Of a stretch of 31,042 nt of DNA, positions 1 to 8,687 are shown one piece after another. Made by a program: the position numbers and the translations under genes. The stretch's first letter is position 1; every line of letters starts with the position of its first letter. The notes under the pieces were generated by a model. The model worked only from the letters and a program-made list of their open reading frames with translations. It searched no databases and had not been told where the DNA came from. Origin of the DNA: JAWLDV01 sp046537975 (GTDB lineage: Bacteria; Desulfobacterota; Desulfobulbia; Desulfobulbales; SURF-16); NCBI GenBank assembly GCA_046537975.1, contig JBKHJR010000031.1, forward strand, positions 1 to 31,042, in the 5' to 3' direction.

Positions 1-459
1 GCTCTGTTCATTGTCAATAACAGGCTGGATATCGCCCTTCTAACCGAGGCGGACGGTATCCATCTGGGTAACAACGATATCCCGGCTGAAGAAGCCCGGA
101 GGCTGGCACCGGGCCTGATAATCGGGGTTTCCGCCAATACTGCCCAGCAGGCAGCCACAGCGGAAAAGCGCGGAGCCAGCTATTTTAACATAGGCCCCCT
201 TTTTCCCACTGACACAAAGAACGGGCTGCGCAATTTTATCGGACTTGAGGCAGTAAAGGAATACACAGCCCGGTCCTCCCTTCCCTGCACGGTTATGGGC
301 GGCATTAAATTCGACCATATTCCGGCCTTGATCGAAGAGGGGGTCCGGCGTATCGCGGTAGTAACCGCCTTGACCCTGGCCGATGACATCAGAGATGAAA
401 CCCGCCGCTGGCTCACAGAAATAAAACAGCAGTGGGAAGCAAAAACCGGAAAGTGGTAG
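1..459 (+). CDS. thiE: Thiamine-phosphate synthase, C-terminal part
   Basis: The reading frame is open from the first base, so the N-terminal third lies outside the window; 152 residues remain of a family usually a little over 200. The enzyme joins the thiazole and pyrimidine halves of thiamine in the cytoplasm. Family marks visible are the GIHLGNND stretch near residue 35 (family form D-G-[VI]-H-[LV]-G-Q-x-D), the IGVSANT turn, the YFNIGPLFPT loop that binds phosphate, and the late VMGGI segment. The reading GNND rather than the usual GQxD is a small deviation. No other thiamine gene is in view. The next gene follows after about 40 bases on the same strand. Confidence 0.88.
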   Translation, partial: ALFIVNNRLDIALLTEADGIHLGNNDIPAEEARRLAPGLIIGVSANTAQQAATAEKRGASYFNIGPLFPTDTKNGLRNFIGLEAVKEYTARSSLPCTVMGGIKFDHIPALIEEGVRRIAVVTALTLADDIRDETRRWLTEIKQQWEAKTGKW

Positions 460-501
460 TGCAAGCAAACCAATATCTCCAATACCTACAAGAACGACAC
501 T

Positions 502-1137
502 ATGCTTAACGACCAGTACGAAACCATTAAAACCCTGATGAATTACGCGGTGCCGGAGGACAGAATGGAGGAGGCCCGGGAACTTCTGGACTCATTCCAG
601 ACCGACCCCATAGCCCTCAACCTGCTTCAGGCCTTTTACAGCTATCTGCCGGAAGGAGATAACGACTACATCAAGGCCCTGCTGCTGGTAGCCCGCAAAA
701 AGGGACTATTTTTATTGTGTGTCCGAGCCGGGCTGGGGGACTACTTTTATATCGCAAACAGAGAAAGGGCCGAATTTCTGGGGAGCTGTGACGAGGGAAT
801 AACCGAAAAAGAACCCCTGGATTTTTTCGACCTGCCGCTGGACGGCAAAGGACTTGATGACCCCCTTAAATTCTCGGAATACTCACCGGCCCAGGAAAAT
901 GCCAACATCTGTCCGGGCTGTTTTGTGGCGGACGGAGAATTACATCAACTCGGCTGTCCGGTGGAGAGCTGCCCCTGGTGCGGCGGGCAGTTAACCTCCT
1001 GCAACTGCCGGTTTGAGGCAGTCGGCAAAGACAAGATGTCAGGGGAAGACGATCTCCAGCTTCTGGAACAGGCCCTGGATGAAAAAGGCCGGATCCCCTT
1101 TGACGCTGCAAATGAGAGACCCGGCTATCCGGTTTAA
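502..1137 (+). CDS. Hypothetical zinc-ribbon protein
   Basis: 211 residues, no signal peptide or membrane segment, so probably cytoplasmic. The first 130 residues are acidic and helix-like with no family I recognise. Residues 137-169 form a dense cysteine cluster: C137/C140 (CPGC), H148, C152, C157/C160 (CPWCGGQL), C167 and C169. The second part looks like a zinc ribbon of the type CPxCGGQLxxCxC, which I have seen attached to otherwise unrelated hypothetical proteins. ATG 502 is the only ATG between the upstream in-frame stop (the thiE stop) and the conserved body; its Shine-Dalgarno is poor, suggesting weak or coupled translation after thiE. Function unknown; metal binding is inferred. Confidence 0.7.
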   Translation: MLNDQYETIKTLMNYAVPEDRMEEARELLDSFQTDPIALNLLQAFYSYLPEGDNDYIKALLLVARKKGLFLLCVRAGLGDYFYIANRERAEFLGSCDEGITEKEPLDFFDLPLDGKGLDDPLKFSEYSPAQENANICPGCFVADGELHQLGCPVESCPWCGGQLTSCNCRFEAVGKDKMSGEDDLQLLEQALDEKGRIPFDAANERPGYPV

Positions 1138-1160
1138 TATAATTAAAATCAAGTCCCGCT

Positions 1161-1192
1161 GGTGAGAGCTCCTTCAGCTTTGGCTCTTCACC
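1161..1192 (-). terminator. Hairpin directly after hflC
   Basis: GGTGAGAGC (1161-1169) pairs with GCTCTTCACC (1183-1192) through nine base pairs and one bulge. It begins one base beyond the hflC stop codon. There is no clean T-run on either strand, so it could be a weak or Rho-assisted terminator, or serve both convergent genes. Confidence 0.4.
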
Positions 1193-2131
1193 TTACTTAA
1201 TGTCGGTGGCAGAGTTAAGGAACTTATAGAACTCGGAGTCCGAAGACATGATGACACGGGTATTATTGCCTATGCTCTTCTCATAACTCTGGAGACTCTT
1301 GGTAAAGGAGTAGAATTCGGGATCTTTCTTATAGGCCTTAGCATAAATAGCTGTCGCATTGGCGTCAGCCTCACCTTCAATGACTTCCACCTTCTGCTGG
1401 GCGGACGAGGAAATATCCTTAAGATCCCGATCCAGCTCACCCAGTATCTCCGCCTTTTCTCCCTGACCCAGGGAGCGTTTTTCCTCGGCGATCCTTTCCC
1501 TTTCTGAAATCATTCGGTCATAAACGGAACGACGTACAGATTCTATATAGTTCACCCTCTTAAACAAAACATCAACCAGTTTTATTCCATACTGCCTGGT
1601 CTGTTCGGAAGCGGCTTCATAAACCATATCCTGAAGCTTGTCGCGACCGTGTTTTATGTCACCCTTAACGGTCTCGGCCTCTTTCGCGGAACCAGTCACA
1701 TCCTCCCAGTCCGAACTCCTGATGATATCCGTCAAATTGTTTTTGTTTACCATTTCCCTGACCATACTGTTAATGATATCATCCAGGACCGACTGAGCCC
1801 CTCTTTCATCGTGAACCGCCTTGAGATACTTGAGGGCATCGTCAATCTTCCAGCGCGCCGTAGTGTCTATATAGACAAAAGTCTTGTCCCGGGTAGGGAT
1901 CTGTTTGGGATCACCGTCCCAGATCAGAACCCGTTTTTCAAAATAGCGCACATCCTGGACAAAAGGCTTTTTGAAATGAAGACCGGCCTCGGTTACCGGT
2001 TCGCCCACCGGTCTGCCGAACTGGGTGACCATGGCCTGCTTATTCTCCTGGAGAACATACAAGCCGTCAATGACAGTGATTATTGCCGCAACCACGGCAA
2101 CTATTAATATATAACGAACATATCTATTCAA
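1193..2131 (-). CDS. hflC: HflC, SPFH/band-7 modulator of FtsH
   Basis: 312 residues, the normal family length. HflC forms with HflK a large membrane cage around the FtsH protease, facing the periplasm. One N-terminal membrane segment (about residues 6-26) is followed by the SPFH domain with VTQFGRP and then a long charged coiled-coil region with the ISERERIAEEKRSLGQG and EGEADANATAIYAKAY stretches typical of HflC. The start is TTG at 2131: a GGAGGG Shine-Dalgarno (2137-2142 on the complement) lies five bases upstream, and no better ATG fits the N-terminal anchor. It follows hflK by 17 bases, so the two form an operon. Confidence 0.93.
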   Translation of the reverse strand: MNRYVRYILIVAVVAAIITVIDGLYVLQENKQAMVTQFGRPVGEPVTEAGLHFKKPFVQDVRYFEKRVLIWDGDPKQIPTRDKTFVYIDTTARWKIDDALKYLKAVHDERGAQSVLDDIINSMVREMVNKNNLTDIIRSSDWEDVTGSAKEAETVKGDIKHGRDKLQDMVYEAASEQTRQYGIKLVDVLFKRVNYIESVRRSVYDRMISERERIAEEKRSLGQGEKAEILGELDRDLKDISSSAQQKVEVIEGEADANATAIYAKAYKKDPEFYSFTKSLQSYEKSIGNNTRVIMSSDSEFYKFLNSATDIK

Positions 2132-2148
2132 TTTTTCCCTCCAACACG

Positions 2149-3261
2149 TTAGCGGTTTGTCCCGGTGATTCCCTTTTTCCCGGTCAGATCAAGAAGCGGG
2201 AGAATGGAGGAACTGTCCTTGTCAATCACATACACATCATTAACCTCGGGCAGAACCTTCTGCATGGTTTCCAGATAAAGCCTCTTGCGGGTGACATCCT
2301 TCGCCTTTTCATACTCGGCGAGCAGGGCACGGAAACGGTCAGCCTCACCCTGGGCGATATTTATTCTCTTGGCGGCATAGCCCCGGGCCTCCTGAATCTT
2401 CTGTTTGGCCTGGCCCCTGGCCTTGGGAATTACCTTGTTGTACTCTCTCTCGGCCTGGTTGATCAACTGCTTCATTTCCTGGTCAGCTTTATTTACCTCG
2501 TTGAAAGCAGGCTTCACCGATTCAGGCGGATTTATATCCTGGAGCTTGACCGCAATGATATCCACCCCGCTATCATAACCATCCAGGATATCCTGCATCA
2601 TAAGCTGAGTGGCATCTTCCATAACACCCCGGTTGTGAAGGACATAGTCGAAATTACGGTTACCCACGTATCTGCGGATAGCGGTTTGGGAAATATCCCG
2701 GACCGAGCTATCCACATTCCGCACCATAAAGACGAACTTAAAGGGATCTTTGATCTTGTACTGGACGATCCATTCACAGTTGATCACATTCTTATCCCCG
2801 GAAAGCATCAGAGACTCTTCCTCGTAACCGCTCTTCTGGAACGTCGATCTTTGTCCGGGAGAACGGGTACGAAACCCGAATTCCTGTTTACGGACACTTT
2901 CCACATCCACTTTGACCACATTATCCATCAGCGGCACCTTGAAATTGAGACCTGAGGAGGTTAATTTGTGAAACTTGCCCAAACGCAGGACAACACCACG
3001 TTCTCCGGGCTGGATAGTATAAAAAGAGGAGTAAACCACGCTAATGACAATAAGGACTCCTATAACGACCAGTATCTTGACAAGCCCCTTTTTCAAATCA
3101 GGAGGCTTTCCGGAAGAACCTCCACCGGAGTCATCAGTACCTTTGCGGCCACCTCCGTCTCCTCCAAAAAACTCCTTTATCTTCTTTAATAAAGCCGCCA
3201 AAGCCTCTTCAGGGGAATTGGGCCCTTTATTGCCCCAGGGGGGTTGATTACCAGAATTCAT
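2149..3261 (-). CDS. hflK: HflK, SPFH/band-7 modulator of FtsH
   Basis: 370 residues. The first 60 residues are glycine-rich and polar (PPWGNKGPN, GGDGGGRKGTDDSGGGSSG), as usual for HflK. A single membrane segment (about 62-82) follows, then the band-7 domain starting QPGERGVVLRLGKF and a coiled-coil tail with EARGYAAKRINIAQGEADRF. It partners HflC to control FtsH turnover of membrane proteins. ATG 3261 has an AAGGAAG ribosome site nine bases upstream. It is first of the hflK-hflC operon; 185 bases separate it from the rhomboid gene, room for its own promoter, though I do not see a clear one. Confidence 0.93.
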   Translation of the reverse strand: MNSGNQPPWGNKGPNSPEEALAALLKKIKEFFGGDGGGRKGTDDSGGGSSGKPPDLKKGLVKILVVIGVLIVISVVYSSFYTIQPGERGVVLRLGKFHKLTSSGLNFKVPLMDNVVKVDVESVRKQEFGFRTRSPGQRSTFQKSGYEEESLMLSGDKNVINCEWIVQYKIKDPFKFVFMVRNVDSSVRDISQTAIRRYVGNRNFDYVLHNRGVMEDATQLMMQDILDGYDSGVDIIAVKLQDINPPESVKPAFNEVNKADQEMKQLINQAEREYNKVIPKARGQAKQKIQEARGYAAKRINIAQGEADRFRALLAEYEKAKDVTRKRLYLETMQKVLPEVNDVYVIDKDSSSILPLLDLTGKKGITGTNR

Positions 3262-3446
3262 AAATGAACTTCCTTTTCTAATTTTTACTGCTGATTAAAT
3301 TCTTCCGATTAAACACCTTCTCCATCATATATCCCATCTTCACAAATTAAGCACGATTTTTCAAGGTTTTTTACACAGTCCTTCCTGTCTGGAAGAATTA
3401 AGAAATTTACTATGTTAGTTCATATTTAATTGCCGACTTCTATCTG

Positions 3447-4367
3447 CTAAGTATTTAAGGCCAGATGCCAACCGGCCAGAACTATCCCGGCTGTTAACGC
3501 AAAAAATAAAAGCTGCCATCCCGGGGAGGCGGCTTTCTTCAGAATTCGTGGAGAAAAGGCTGCTCCTGCGCCCAGAAAACAGCCTACGACCAGACCACTC
3601 CAGTGGGCTCCCAAATCAGTTCTCCCGCTTCCGCTGCCCAGAAGTGCCATAAGACCCAAGGCCGCGCCCACAGGCAGAATCATGGACTTGAGACTGCGGC
3701 TTCTTTTTATCTCCATTCCGGCAAGAATACCAATAGCCCCGAAAACCGCAGTGGAAAAACCCACCGAGAGATGATACTTATCCCGGATTACAATATTAAA
3801 AAAATTCCCTAAACCACCAGCCAGCAAGATAAGAAACCAGGCGAGCCCGCCTCCCAGGATTTTGCCCAGGAGATGGGAAATGAAACCGCCAACAAGGAGA
3901 TTGCCCAGAAGATGCCGGGCATCGGAATGCAGGGTCAGACCGGTAACCAGTCGCCACCATTCTCCTTTTTGCAACACCCGGGTGCTATCCACAGCACCTT
4001 CCGTAAACCAGAGAACCGCGTCACTCCAGGGTCCGGTTATCCAGAAAAAGACCAGAAGGATACCCATTATCAGCACGGTGGGCGGTCTGTTATGGGGAAA
4101 TTCAAGAAGACTCAGCGGCTCTTCCCGGACCGGCGGCCAGTCCCTGTTTTCCCTTTCAAAAATCTTAATCTGGGCCCTGGCTTCTTCTACATTTTCCTCC
4201 AGGGTCAGCAACGACCAGCCGGAATCTTCTGAAACCACCCTATGGTCCAATCCTGCTGATTGCAGAACAAGGGACCACAGCATCAGACGCTGATAATTAC
4301 GGGACTTGAATACTACAGCCTCCTCCTCTCTTCTTTCCCCCTCAGCAGGAGGATCAATTCTCTGCAA
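3447..4367 (-). CDS. Rhomboid-family intramembrane serine protease
   Basis: 306 residues. Residues 1-90 form a soluble cytoplasmic domain of the kind often found in front of rhomboids in Desulfobacterota. From about residue 97 there are six or seven membrane segments. The rhomboid core is visible: WWRL (137-140), H152..N156 in RHLLGN, catalytic serine S205 in GFSTAVFG (the family usually has GxSG; here T follows S), and catalytic histidine H255 in AHWSG. It should cut transmembrane segments of membrane proteins; the substrate is unknown. ATG 4367 is the first in frame. Its position upstream of hflK on the same strand fits membrane protein quality control, but co-transcription is not shown. 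Confidence 0.88.
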   Translation of the reverse strand: MQRIDPPAEGERREEEAVVFKSRNYQRLMLWSLVLQSAGLDHRVVSEDSGWSLLTLEENVEEARAQIKIFERENRDWPPVREEPLSLLEFPHNRPPTVLIMGILLVFFWITGPWSDAVLWFTEGAVDSTRVLQKGEWWRLVTGLTLHSDARHLLGNLLVGGFISHLLGKILGGGLAWFLILLAGGLGNFFNIVIRDKYHLSVGFSTAVFGAIGILAGMEIKRSRSLKSMILPVGAALGLMALLGSGSGRTDLGAHWSGLVVGCFLGAGAAFSPRILKKAASPGWQLLFFALTAGIVLAGWHLALNT

Positions 4368-4566
4368 ACAGCACCCCCGCTTTTACCGGTTGCAATCAAT
4401 ATTGCCGCTTCAAGCTGCCGGGTCGGAGAAGCTGCCGCCAACAAATACATAAACCGGCATATAATTTTAAATCTGTAATAACAATAAGTTCAGGCAATTT
4501 CATAAAACCGGCAGGACACCGGACGTACAGAGGCGGCCCTTATTGATCACTGATCTTTTATTCTGT

Positions 4567-5556
4567 TTATCCCTCTTTTAACCCGTGACTGCCGAACTTC
4601 CCGCGCACCTTTTCCACTATATCAGACCTCTTGAGCTGCTCATAGGGTGAACAGTGATGATCAGCGAGGATTTTTCTCAAAAATGCCCGCTGCTTGTTAA
4701 GGGAATCCAGATAAAGATTGTACGGAATATTCCAGCGCTTATGAAAATGAGGGACCATAAAACGGCAGGTTTCGGCAAGGGTGTCATTAAACCGCTGGTC
4801 ACAAAACTCGTAGAAATGCAGGGTATTGTGGAGAAAATCAATTTCATCCCTGGCCTCACCCATCTCCGCCTCTCTAAACTCATGGAAGAGGAAAAGCAGT
4901 TTTTCCAGATAGTTGCGGTCAGCCATCTGACCGAGAAGGTCAGCAGTAGCAAGCATTTTACCGAGCATTTCAACTGCCGGAGAACTGAAATGAATTGCAG
5001 AGATATCAGCGGCGAGATCTGTACAAAGAATCATGGTCCGGACAATCTCCACTTCTGGGAGGGACACCCCCAGTTCTGCGGCATGCCTCCCGGCAAAATC
5101 CATGCTCCGCTGAACATGTTCTTTGACATATCTCCCTCCGGGCCCCTCCGGCTCCCCTTCCTGTGAAATCATGCCTGAATCATGCAGAAGAGCGCTGATG
5201 AGTCCTAAGATAATATATCTCCGGGAAAAGACTTCACCCTCCAGAACAGCCCCGTGGATCAGACGGGCCATGGCAAGATAGGTATCGGTAATATGCCGGA
5301 AATCATGATAATCCGCATTGCAGGCCTTATATCCGGAGAAACGGCCGTGATACAAATTTTCGGTAAAAAGGAAAGCATCACGAACAGGCTTGGGATCAAT
5401 CTCAGGATCAATGAGAGCAAGGATGACAATAACTTCGTCATGAACCGCGGCCTGCGAAGTCATATCGATTAAATTTGAAAGTTGTGGCCTGTCAGACTGG
5501 GGCAATTCCTCGTCTTTTCCAGATGTTTTAATAACCATATCATTACCCTGTCTCAT
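4567..5556 (-). CDS. HD-domain phosphohydrolase-like protein
   Basis: 329 residues, soluble. The metal-binding pattern of the HD superfamily is visible in order: YHDFRH (83-88), LLHDSG (124-129, the H125-D126 pair), KEHVQ (H147) and CTD (D180). The spacing resembles PDE-type HD proteins that hydrolyse cyclic nucleotides, but no GYP extension is present, so this is not a classical c-di-GMP HD-GYP enzyme. The C-terminal half is rich in aromatic and charged residues and has no domain I recognise. Two starts are possible: ATG 5556, or ATG 5538 (residue 7), which has AGGG about seven bases upstream and looks better supplied. Substrate unknown. Confidence 0.72.
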   Translation of the reverse strand: MRQGNDMVIKTSGKDEELPQSDRPQLSNLIDMTSQAAVHDEVIVILALIDPEIDPKPVRDAFLFTENLYHGRFSGYKACNADYHDFRHITDTYLAMARLIHGAVLEGEVFSRRYIILGLISALLHDSGMISQEGEPEGPGGRYVKEHVQRSMDFAGRHAAELGVSLPEVEIVRTMILCTDLAADISAIHFSSPAVEMLGKMLATADLLGQMADRNYLEKLLFLFHEFREAEMGEARDEIDFLHNTLHFYEFCDQRFNDTLAETCRFMVPHFHKRWNIPYNLYLDSLNKQRAFLRKILADHHCSPYEQLKRSDIVEKVRGKFGSHGLKEG

Positions 5557-5931
5557 TATACCTGGTTTGAAGATAAAAACGCCTTCAGAATAAAAACTCT
5601 CTGATCACTAAGCCTTGAACTCTCCTGTACTTAAGCTGATAAATGATTTCCTATTATAAATCAAGTCGAAGTTGGCAGCAGTTTTCCCATTCCGGGATAC
5701 TGACGGGCGTTTCAAAGCGGGGGCATATTACACGGGACTTTAGTGAAGCAAAAGAAGGAATAAAGTGGATGATAGGAGACAATAAAGGGCGGCTGGAGAG
5801 GGGAGCCGCCCTTTATCTTTTTCGCAGGCTATAACCGGCTGGTGAAAATAACCTGCTACTTAGGAGGAAAAAAGATACTAAAAAATAAAAGCAAAAAAGA
5901 TTTCAATACTGTCACAGTTAAAAATTTCAGC
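5557..5931. other. Gene-free stretch with two strong hairpins
   Basis: No convincing gene lies here. A short plus-strand frame at 5643-5834 has no ribosome binding site and runs through the hairpin at 5782-5816. What it does hold is that perfect 13-bp hairpin and the long stem that straddles the end of the cytochrome gene. The upstream signals of the HD gene should sit at its left end. Confidence 0.5.
5782..5822 (+). terminator. Perfect 13-bp hairpin with T-rich tail
   Basis: ATAAAGGGCGGCT (5782-5794) and AGCCGCCCTTTAT (5804-5816) pair without mismatch around a nine-base loop; on the plus strand CTTTTT follows. This is a textbook intrinsic terminator, yet no plus-strand gene precedes it. On the minus strand it could back up the cytochrome terminator. 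Confidence 0.65.
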
Positions 5932-5948
5932 TTATGAACTGTGACAGT
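5908..5948 (-). terminator. Terminator overlapping the end of the cytochrome gene
   Basis: AACTGTGACAGT (5937-5948) and ACTGTCACAGTT (5908-5919) form a perfect 12-bp stem that includes the last codons of the cytochrome gene. Reading the minus strand, a TTTTTT run (5893-5898) follows about nine bases later. Confidence 0.6.
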
Positions 5949-6684
5949 CCAGACAGTTATTCTGCGCAGTCATATCATGGGTTTTCATCTGGTTACCGTG
6001 AGTGGGCTCATAATCCAGATCCTGTACCTGGTTCAAAAGGACTACCGTCTGCCTGGCAATGTCCGCAGCCACGCGGGCACAACGATCCTTGCGCTCGGGA
6101 GTAAAAAACTCATATCCAGCCTTGGTCATCCACTTGTTTACCGAGACATGACAGAGTGGTGAATCAGCCCGGCTGGTAACAGGTGCATCCATTTTGGGAT
6201 CTTGGGGTTTATATTTGGGCAGGGAGTTTACAGAATACCAGTACATGAGGTCATTGGCCACTGACTCCCCTGTCTCGATTCCTGTTACCAAGGCAGCCAC
6301 AGTTCCTGCTCCCATCAAAGTACCGCAGAGTGTCCCCCAGCCTACTGCCCCGCCATGACCCCAGCGGATTGAATGTACAGGGAAATCCTTGTAAGGTCCT
6401 CCAACCTTTTCCCTTAATTCGCCAAGAATGGCTTCCGCCACTGCCATGGAACAGAAATTTCCGTACCATTCATGGTAGGCCTTTTCAGCAATTTTGTCCG
6501 GATCAAGTTTCTTATAAGGCCACGGTTCGACGCCCTCCACACTGGTCGCTTTTTTACCGGCTGAAGCTGTGCCGGGCAGACTTACGCTTCCAACAGCAGA
6601 AGCTGCAGCGATTCCGGCAGCTGCGTATCCCGCACCAATAAGTAACTCCCTTCTGGAAATGCCTTCGTTCTTGGAATTTGTCAT
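5932..6684 (-). CDS. Tat-exported split-Soret-type cytochrome c (C_GCAxxG_C_C family)
   Basis: 250 residues, close to the size reported for split-Soret cytochrome c of Desulfovibrio. A twin-arginine signal (SRRELLIG, R11-R12, then a hydrophobic alanine-rich stretch) sends it folded to the periplasm. Four separated cysteines, C78, C120 (LCGTLMGAG), C178 (SPLCHVSV) and C202 (RCARVAADIA), match the family pattern thought to hold an iron-sulfur centre. One haem c motif, CLDCH (244-248), stands at the very C-terminus. I see no second CXXCH, although the characterised homologue is described with two haems per subunit. ATG 6684 follows GGGAGG at a good distance. It is monocistronic with its own terminator. 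The electron partner is unknown. Confidence 0.8.
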   Translation of the reverse strand: MTNSKNEGISRRELLIGAGYAAAGIAAASAVGSVSLPGTASAGKKATSVEGVEPWPYKKLDPDKIAEKAYHEWYGNFCSMAVAEAILGELREKVGGPYKDFPVHSIRWGHGGAVGWGTLCGTLMGAGTVAALVTGIETGESVANDLMYWYSVNSLPKYKPQDPKMDAPVTSRADSPLCHVSVNKWMTKAGYEFFTPERKDRCARVAADIARQTVVLLNQVQDLDYEPTHGNQMKTHDMTAQNNCLDCHSS

Positions 6685-6796
6685 TTCATCCTCCCTTGAT
6701 TTAAAGTTTGGGATTTTGTTTTTTTGGGTTATCCTGACAGACTCGGGCTTGTCATGATAACCTGCCGGCAGTTAACCAATAACCGCCAACCCCTTA

Positions 6797-6815
6797 AATA
6801 CCACTTTGTGGTATT
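6797..6815. promoter_or_regulatory. 8-bp inverted repeat in a divergent promoter region
   Basis: AATACCAC-TTT-GTGGTATT is a perfect 8-bp inverted repeat with a three-base centre. It lies between the divergent cytochrome and Nudix genes, 113 bases from the cytochrome start, in an AT-rich stretch. It could be an operator or a short hairpin; no known regulator is assigned. Confidence 0.4.
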
Positions 6816-6977
6816 GGATTAATAATTTATACTATTTCGCTATAGCTGACAAGGCAAATCAGCATTTTTTTTGAATATAAATGATTTTTCTTTATAATAA
6901 CTTGAAAACACACAAGTTTTTTTATTATAGCTTAAAATTTTCAATGGATATCAGGAAAAACTATCAAGATATAGATT

Positions 6978-7487
6978 ATGGATACCAGTCAGGAAATTGT
7001 GGCTGTAGTAGATGAAAACAATCGGGAAATCAGCCGGATAACCCGGGCAGAGATGCGGGCCCGCTGTCTTATCCACCGGGCCACCTACATCCTGGTCTTC
7101 AACAGCAGAAACCAGCTTTTCGTCCAAAAGAGGACGGATAACAAGGACATCTATCCCGGTTTTTATGAAATAGCCGCAGGAGGAGTGGTTCTGGCAGAGG
7201 AAAGTTACGAAGACTCAGCCCGGAGGGAGCTGCAGGAAGAATTAGGCGTGGTGGCCGGCAATCTCAATCACCTTTTCGACCATTTCCACGATGATGGCAA
7301 AAATCGGGTTTGGGGCCGGGTTTTCTCCTGCTTCCATGACGGTCCTTTCAGGCTTCAGGAAGAAGAAGTGGCCAGCGGAGAGTTCATGGACATGGAAGAG
7401 GTCCAGGCCATGATAAGAGAAAAGCCTTTCTGCCCGGACGGGGTTGACATCCTCCGTCGCTACCTGGGAACCCACCCCTCATGGTAA
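6978..7487 (+). CDS. Nudix hydrolase (YfcD-like)
   Basis: 169 residues, cytoplasmic. A perfect Nudix box spans residues 69-91: G69, E75, then R83-E84-L85-Q86-E87-E88-L89-G90-V91, which binds Mg2+ and carries out nucleoside-diphosphate-type hydrolysis. The N-terminal VVDENNREI and the FVQKRT segment resemble the YfcD/IPP-isomerase-like branch of the family. ATG 6978 is the first in frame but lacks an obvious Shine-Dalgarno. The MFS gene begins 27 bases after its stop, so both are probably co-transcribed. The substrate cannot be told from sequence. Confidence 0.85.
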   Translation: MDTSQEIVAVVDENNREISRITRAEMRARCLIHRATYILVFNSRNQLFVQKRTDNKDIYPGFYEIAAGGVVLAEESYEDSARRELQEELGVVAGNLNHLFDHFHDDGKNRVWGRVFSCFHDGPFRLQEEEVASGEFMDMEEVQAMIREKPFCPDGVDILRRYLGTHPSW

Positions 7488-7514
7488 CTATTACAGATTT
7501 GCGGAACCGGGATT

Positions 7515-8687
7515 ATGAAGATTCTTAAGGATTCCAATCTACTGATCCTGCTGGCTGTGGTGATGTTCGCCGTAACCGGCGGCAGCCTTGTGGGTCCGAT
7601 CCTGCCGGCAATGTTAAACCTGGAGGGAGCTACCAGCAGAAACGTCGGACTGGCCTTGAGCGCCTATACATTTGCCGCCATGGTGGCAACACCGCTGCTG
7701 GGGCCGGTAGCAGACCGCTTCGGCAGAAAAGCGGTAATCGTGCCCTCGGTGCTCGTCTTCGGCACCGCCGGACTTTTGATCACCTTCAGCCGGTCTTTCT
7801 GGCTGGTCCTGGTCTGGCGGGCCTTACAGGGAATCGGGGTGGGAGGAATGCTGAATACCGTTGTGGCAGCCATCGGGGACATGTATGCTGAACCGGAAAG
7901 AAGCCGGGCCATGGGATGGCGGGTCACAGTACAGGGATTAACCAATGCCACAGTACCCTTTATCTCCGGCACTCTTGCCACTCTTGCCTGGTTTCTGCCC
8001 TTTTACATCCATTCCACAGCCATTGTTCTGGGACTGCTAACCGTCTTCAAGTTCAGGGAACCAGCCGGCTCTTCCAGAACGCAACGATATATGCTCAAAG
8101 CTCTGGGCGCCATCGCCAATACCAGGGCAATCTGGCTGTTTTTTTCAAACTTTATGGGATTTGTTCTGCTTTACGGCATTGTGGTATACATGCCGATTCT
8201 GGTAGTCCGGGAGTTAGGCCTTACCACCCTGCATTCCGGCCTGGCTATATCCACAGCCGCCGGAGTTGCCGCCCTCACTGCATCACAGGCGGGCTGGACA
8301 AGCCGCCATTTTTCCGAAGAAATCCGGATATTGTGGGGATTTGTCTGCTGCGGTCTGAGTCACCTACTGGTGGCCCTGGCCGCCAACTACCTGTTTATAC
8401 TTCTCTGCATGGGGGTCTGGGGGCTGGGATTCGGCATTCTCATGTTTACCCTGAACACAGCTGCAGCGGGACTGGTTTCCACCGAACTTCGGGCCGGCGT
8501 GCTGTCTATATTCACTCTGCTGATTTACCTGGGCCAGACGATTTCACCACCCTTTTTCGCCCTGTTCGTCAAAGGCGGAAATGTCAGCGGGGCTTTTTGG
8601 GCGGGTGGCGTCATCTCCCTCATCCCTCTGCTTTTTACGGTCTATGTCGCTACCCGTACCTCCATTCCCCCTGAACGCCTGTCCTAA
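7515..8687 (+). CDS. MFS transporter, drug/metabolite exporter type
   Basis: 390 residues with about twelve hydrophobic segments in two six-helix halves. The loop between helices 2 and 3 carries the MFS signature GPVADRFGRKA (about residues 65-75), and the helix-4 region has the WRALQGIGVG stretch common in proton-driven exporters of the DHA1 type. It sits 27 bases behind the Nudix gene with a weak GGGAT ribosome site. Its stop overlaps the stop of the opposing DUF1684 gene by four bases, leaving no space for a separate terminator. The substrate is unknown. Confidence 0.88.
   Translation: MKILKDSNLLILLAVVMFAVTGGSLVGPILPAMLNLEGATSRNVGLALSAYTFAAMVATPLLGPVADRFGRKAVIVPSVLVFGTAGLLITFSRSFWLVLVWRALQGIGVGGMLNTVVAAIGDMYAEPERSRAMGWRVTVQGLTNATVPFISGTLATLAWFLPFYIHSTAIVLGLLTVFKFREPAGSSRTQRYMLKALGAIANTRAIWLFFSNFMGFVLLYGIVVYMPILVVRELGLTTLHSGLAISTAAGVAALTASQAGWTSRHFSEEIRILWGFVCCGLSHLLVALAANYLFILLCMGVWGLGFGILMFTLNTAAAGLVSTELRAGVLSIFTLLIYLGQTISPPFFALFVKGGNVSGAFWAGGVISLIPLLFTVYVATRTSIPPERLS

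Noticed and set aside
2083..2955. A 290-codon plus-strand open frame
   Set aside because: It lies opposite hflC/hflK, both clearly real, and is explained by their codon pattern.
5643..5834. A 63-codon plus-strand frame
   Set aside because: No ribosome site and it reads through a perfect terminator hairpin.
7916..8674. A 252-codon second frame inside the MFS gene
   Set aside because: It is a frame shadow; the MFS frame is hydrophobic and has the family motif.
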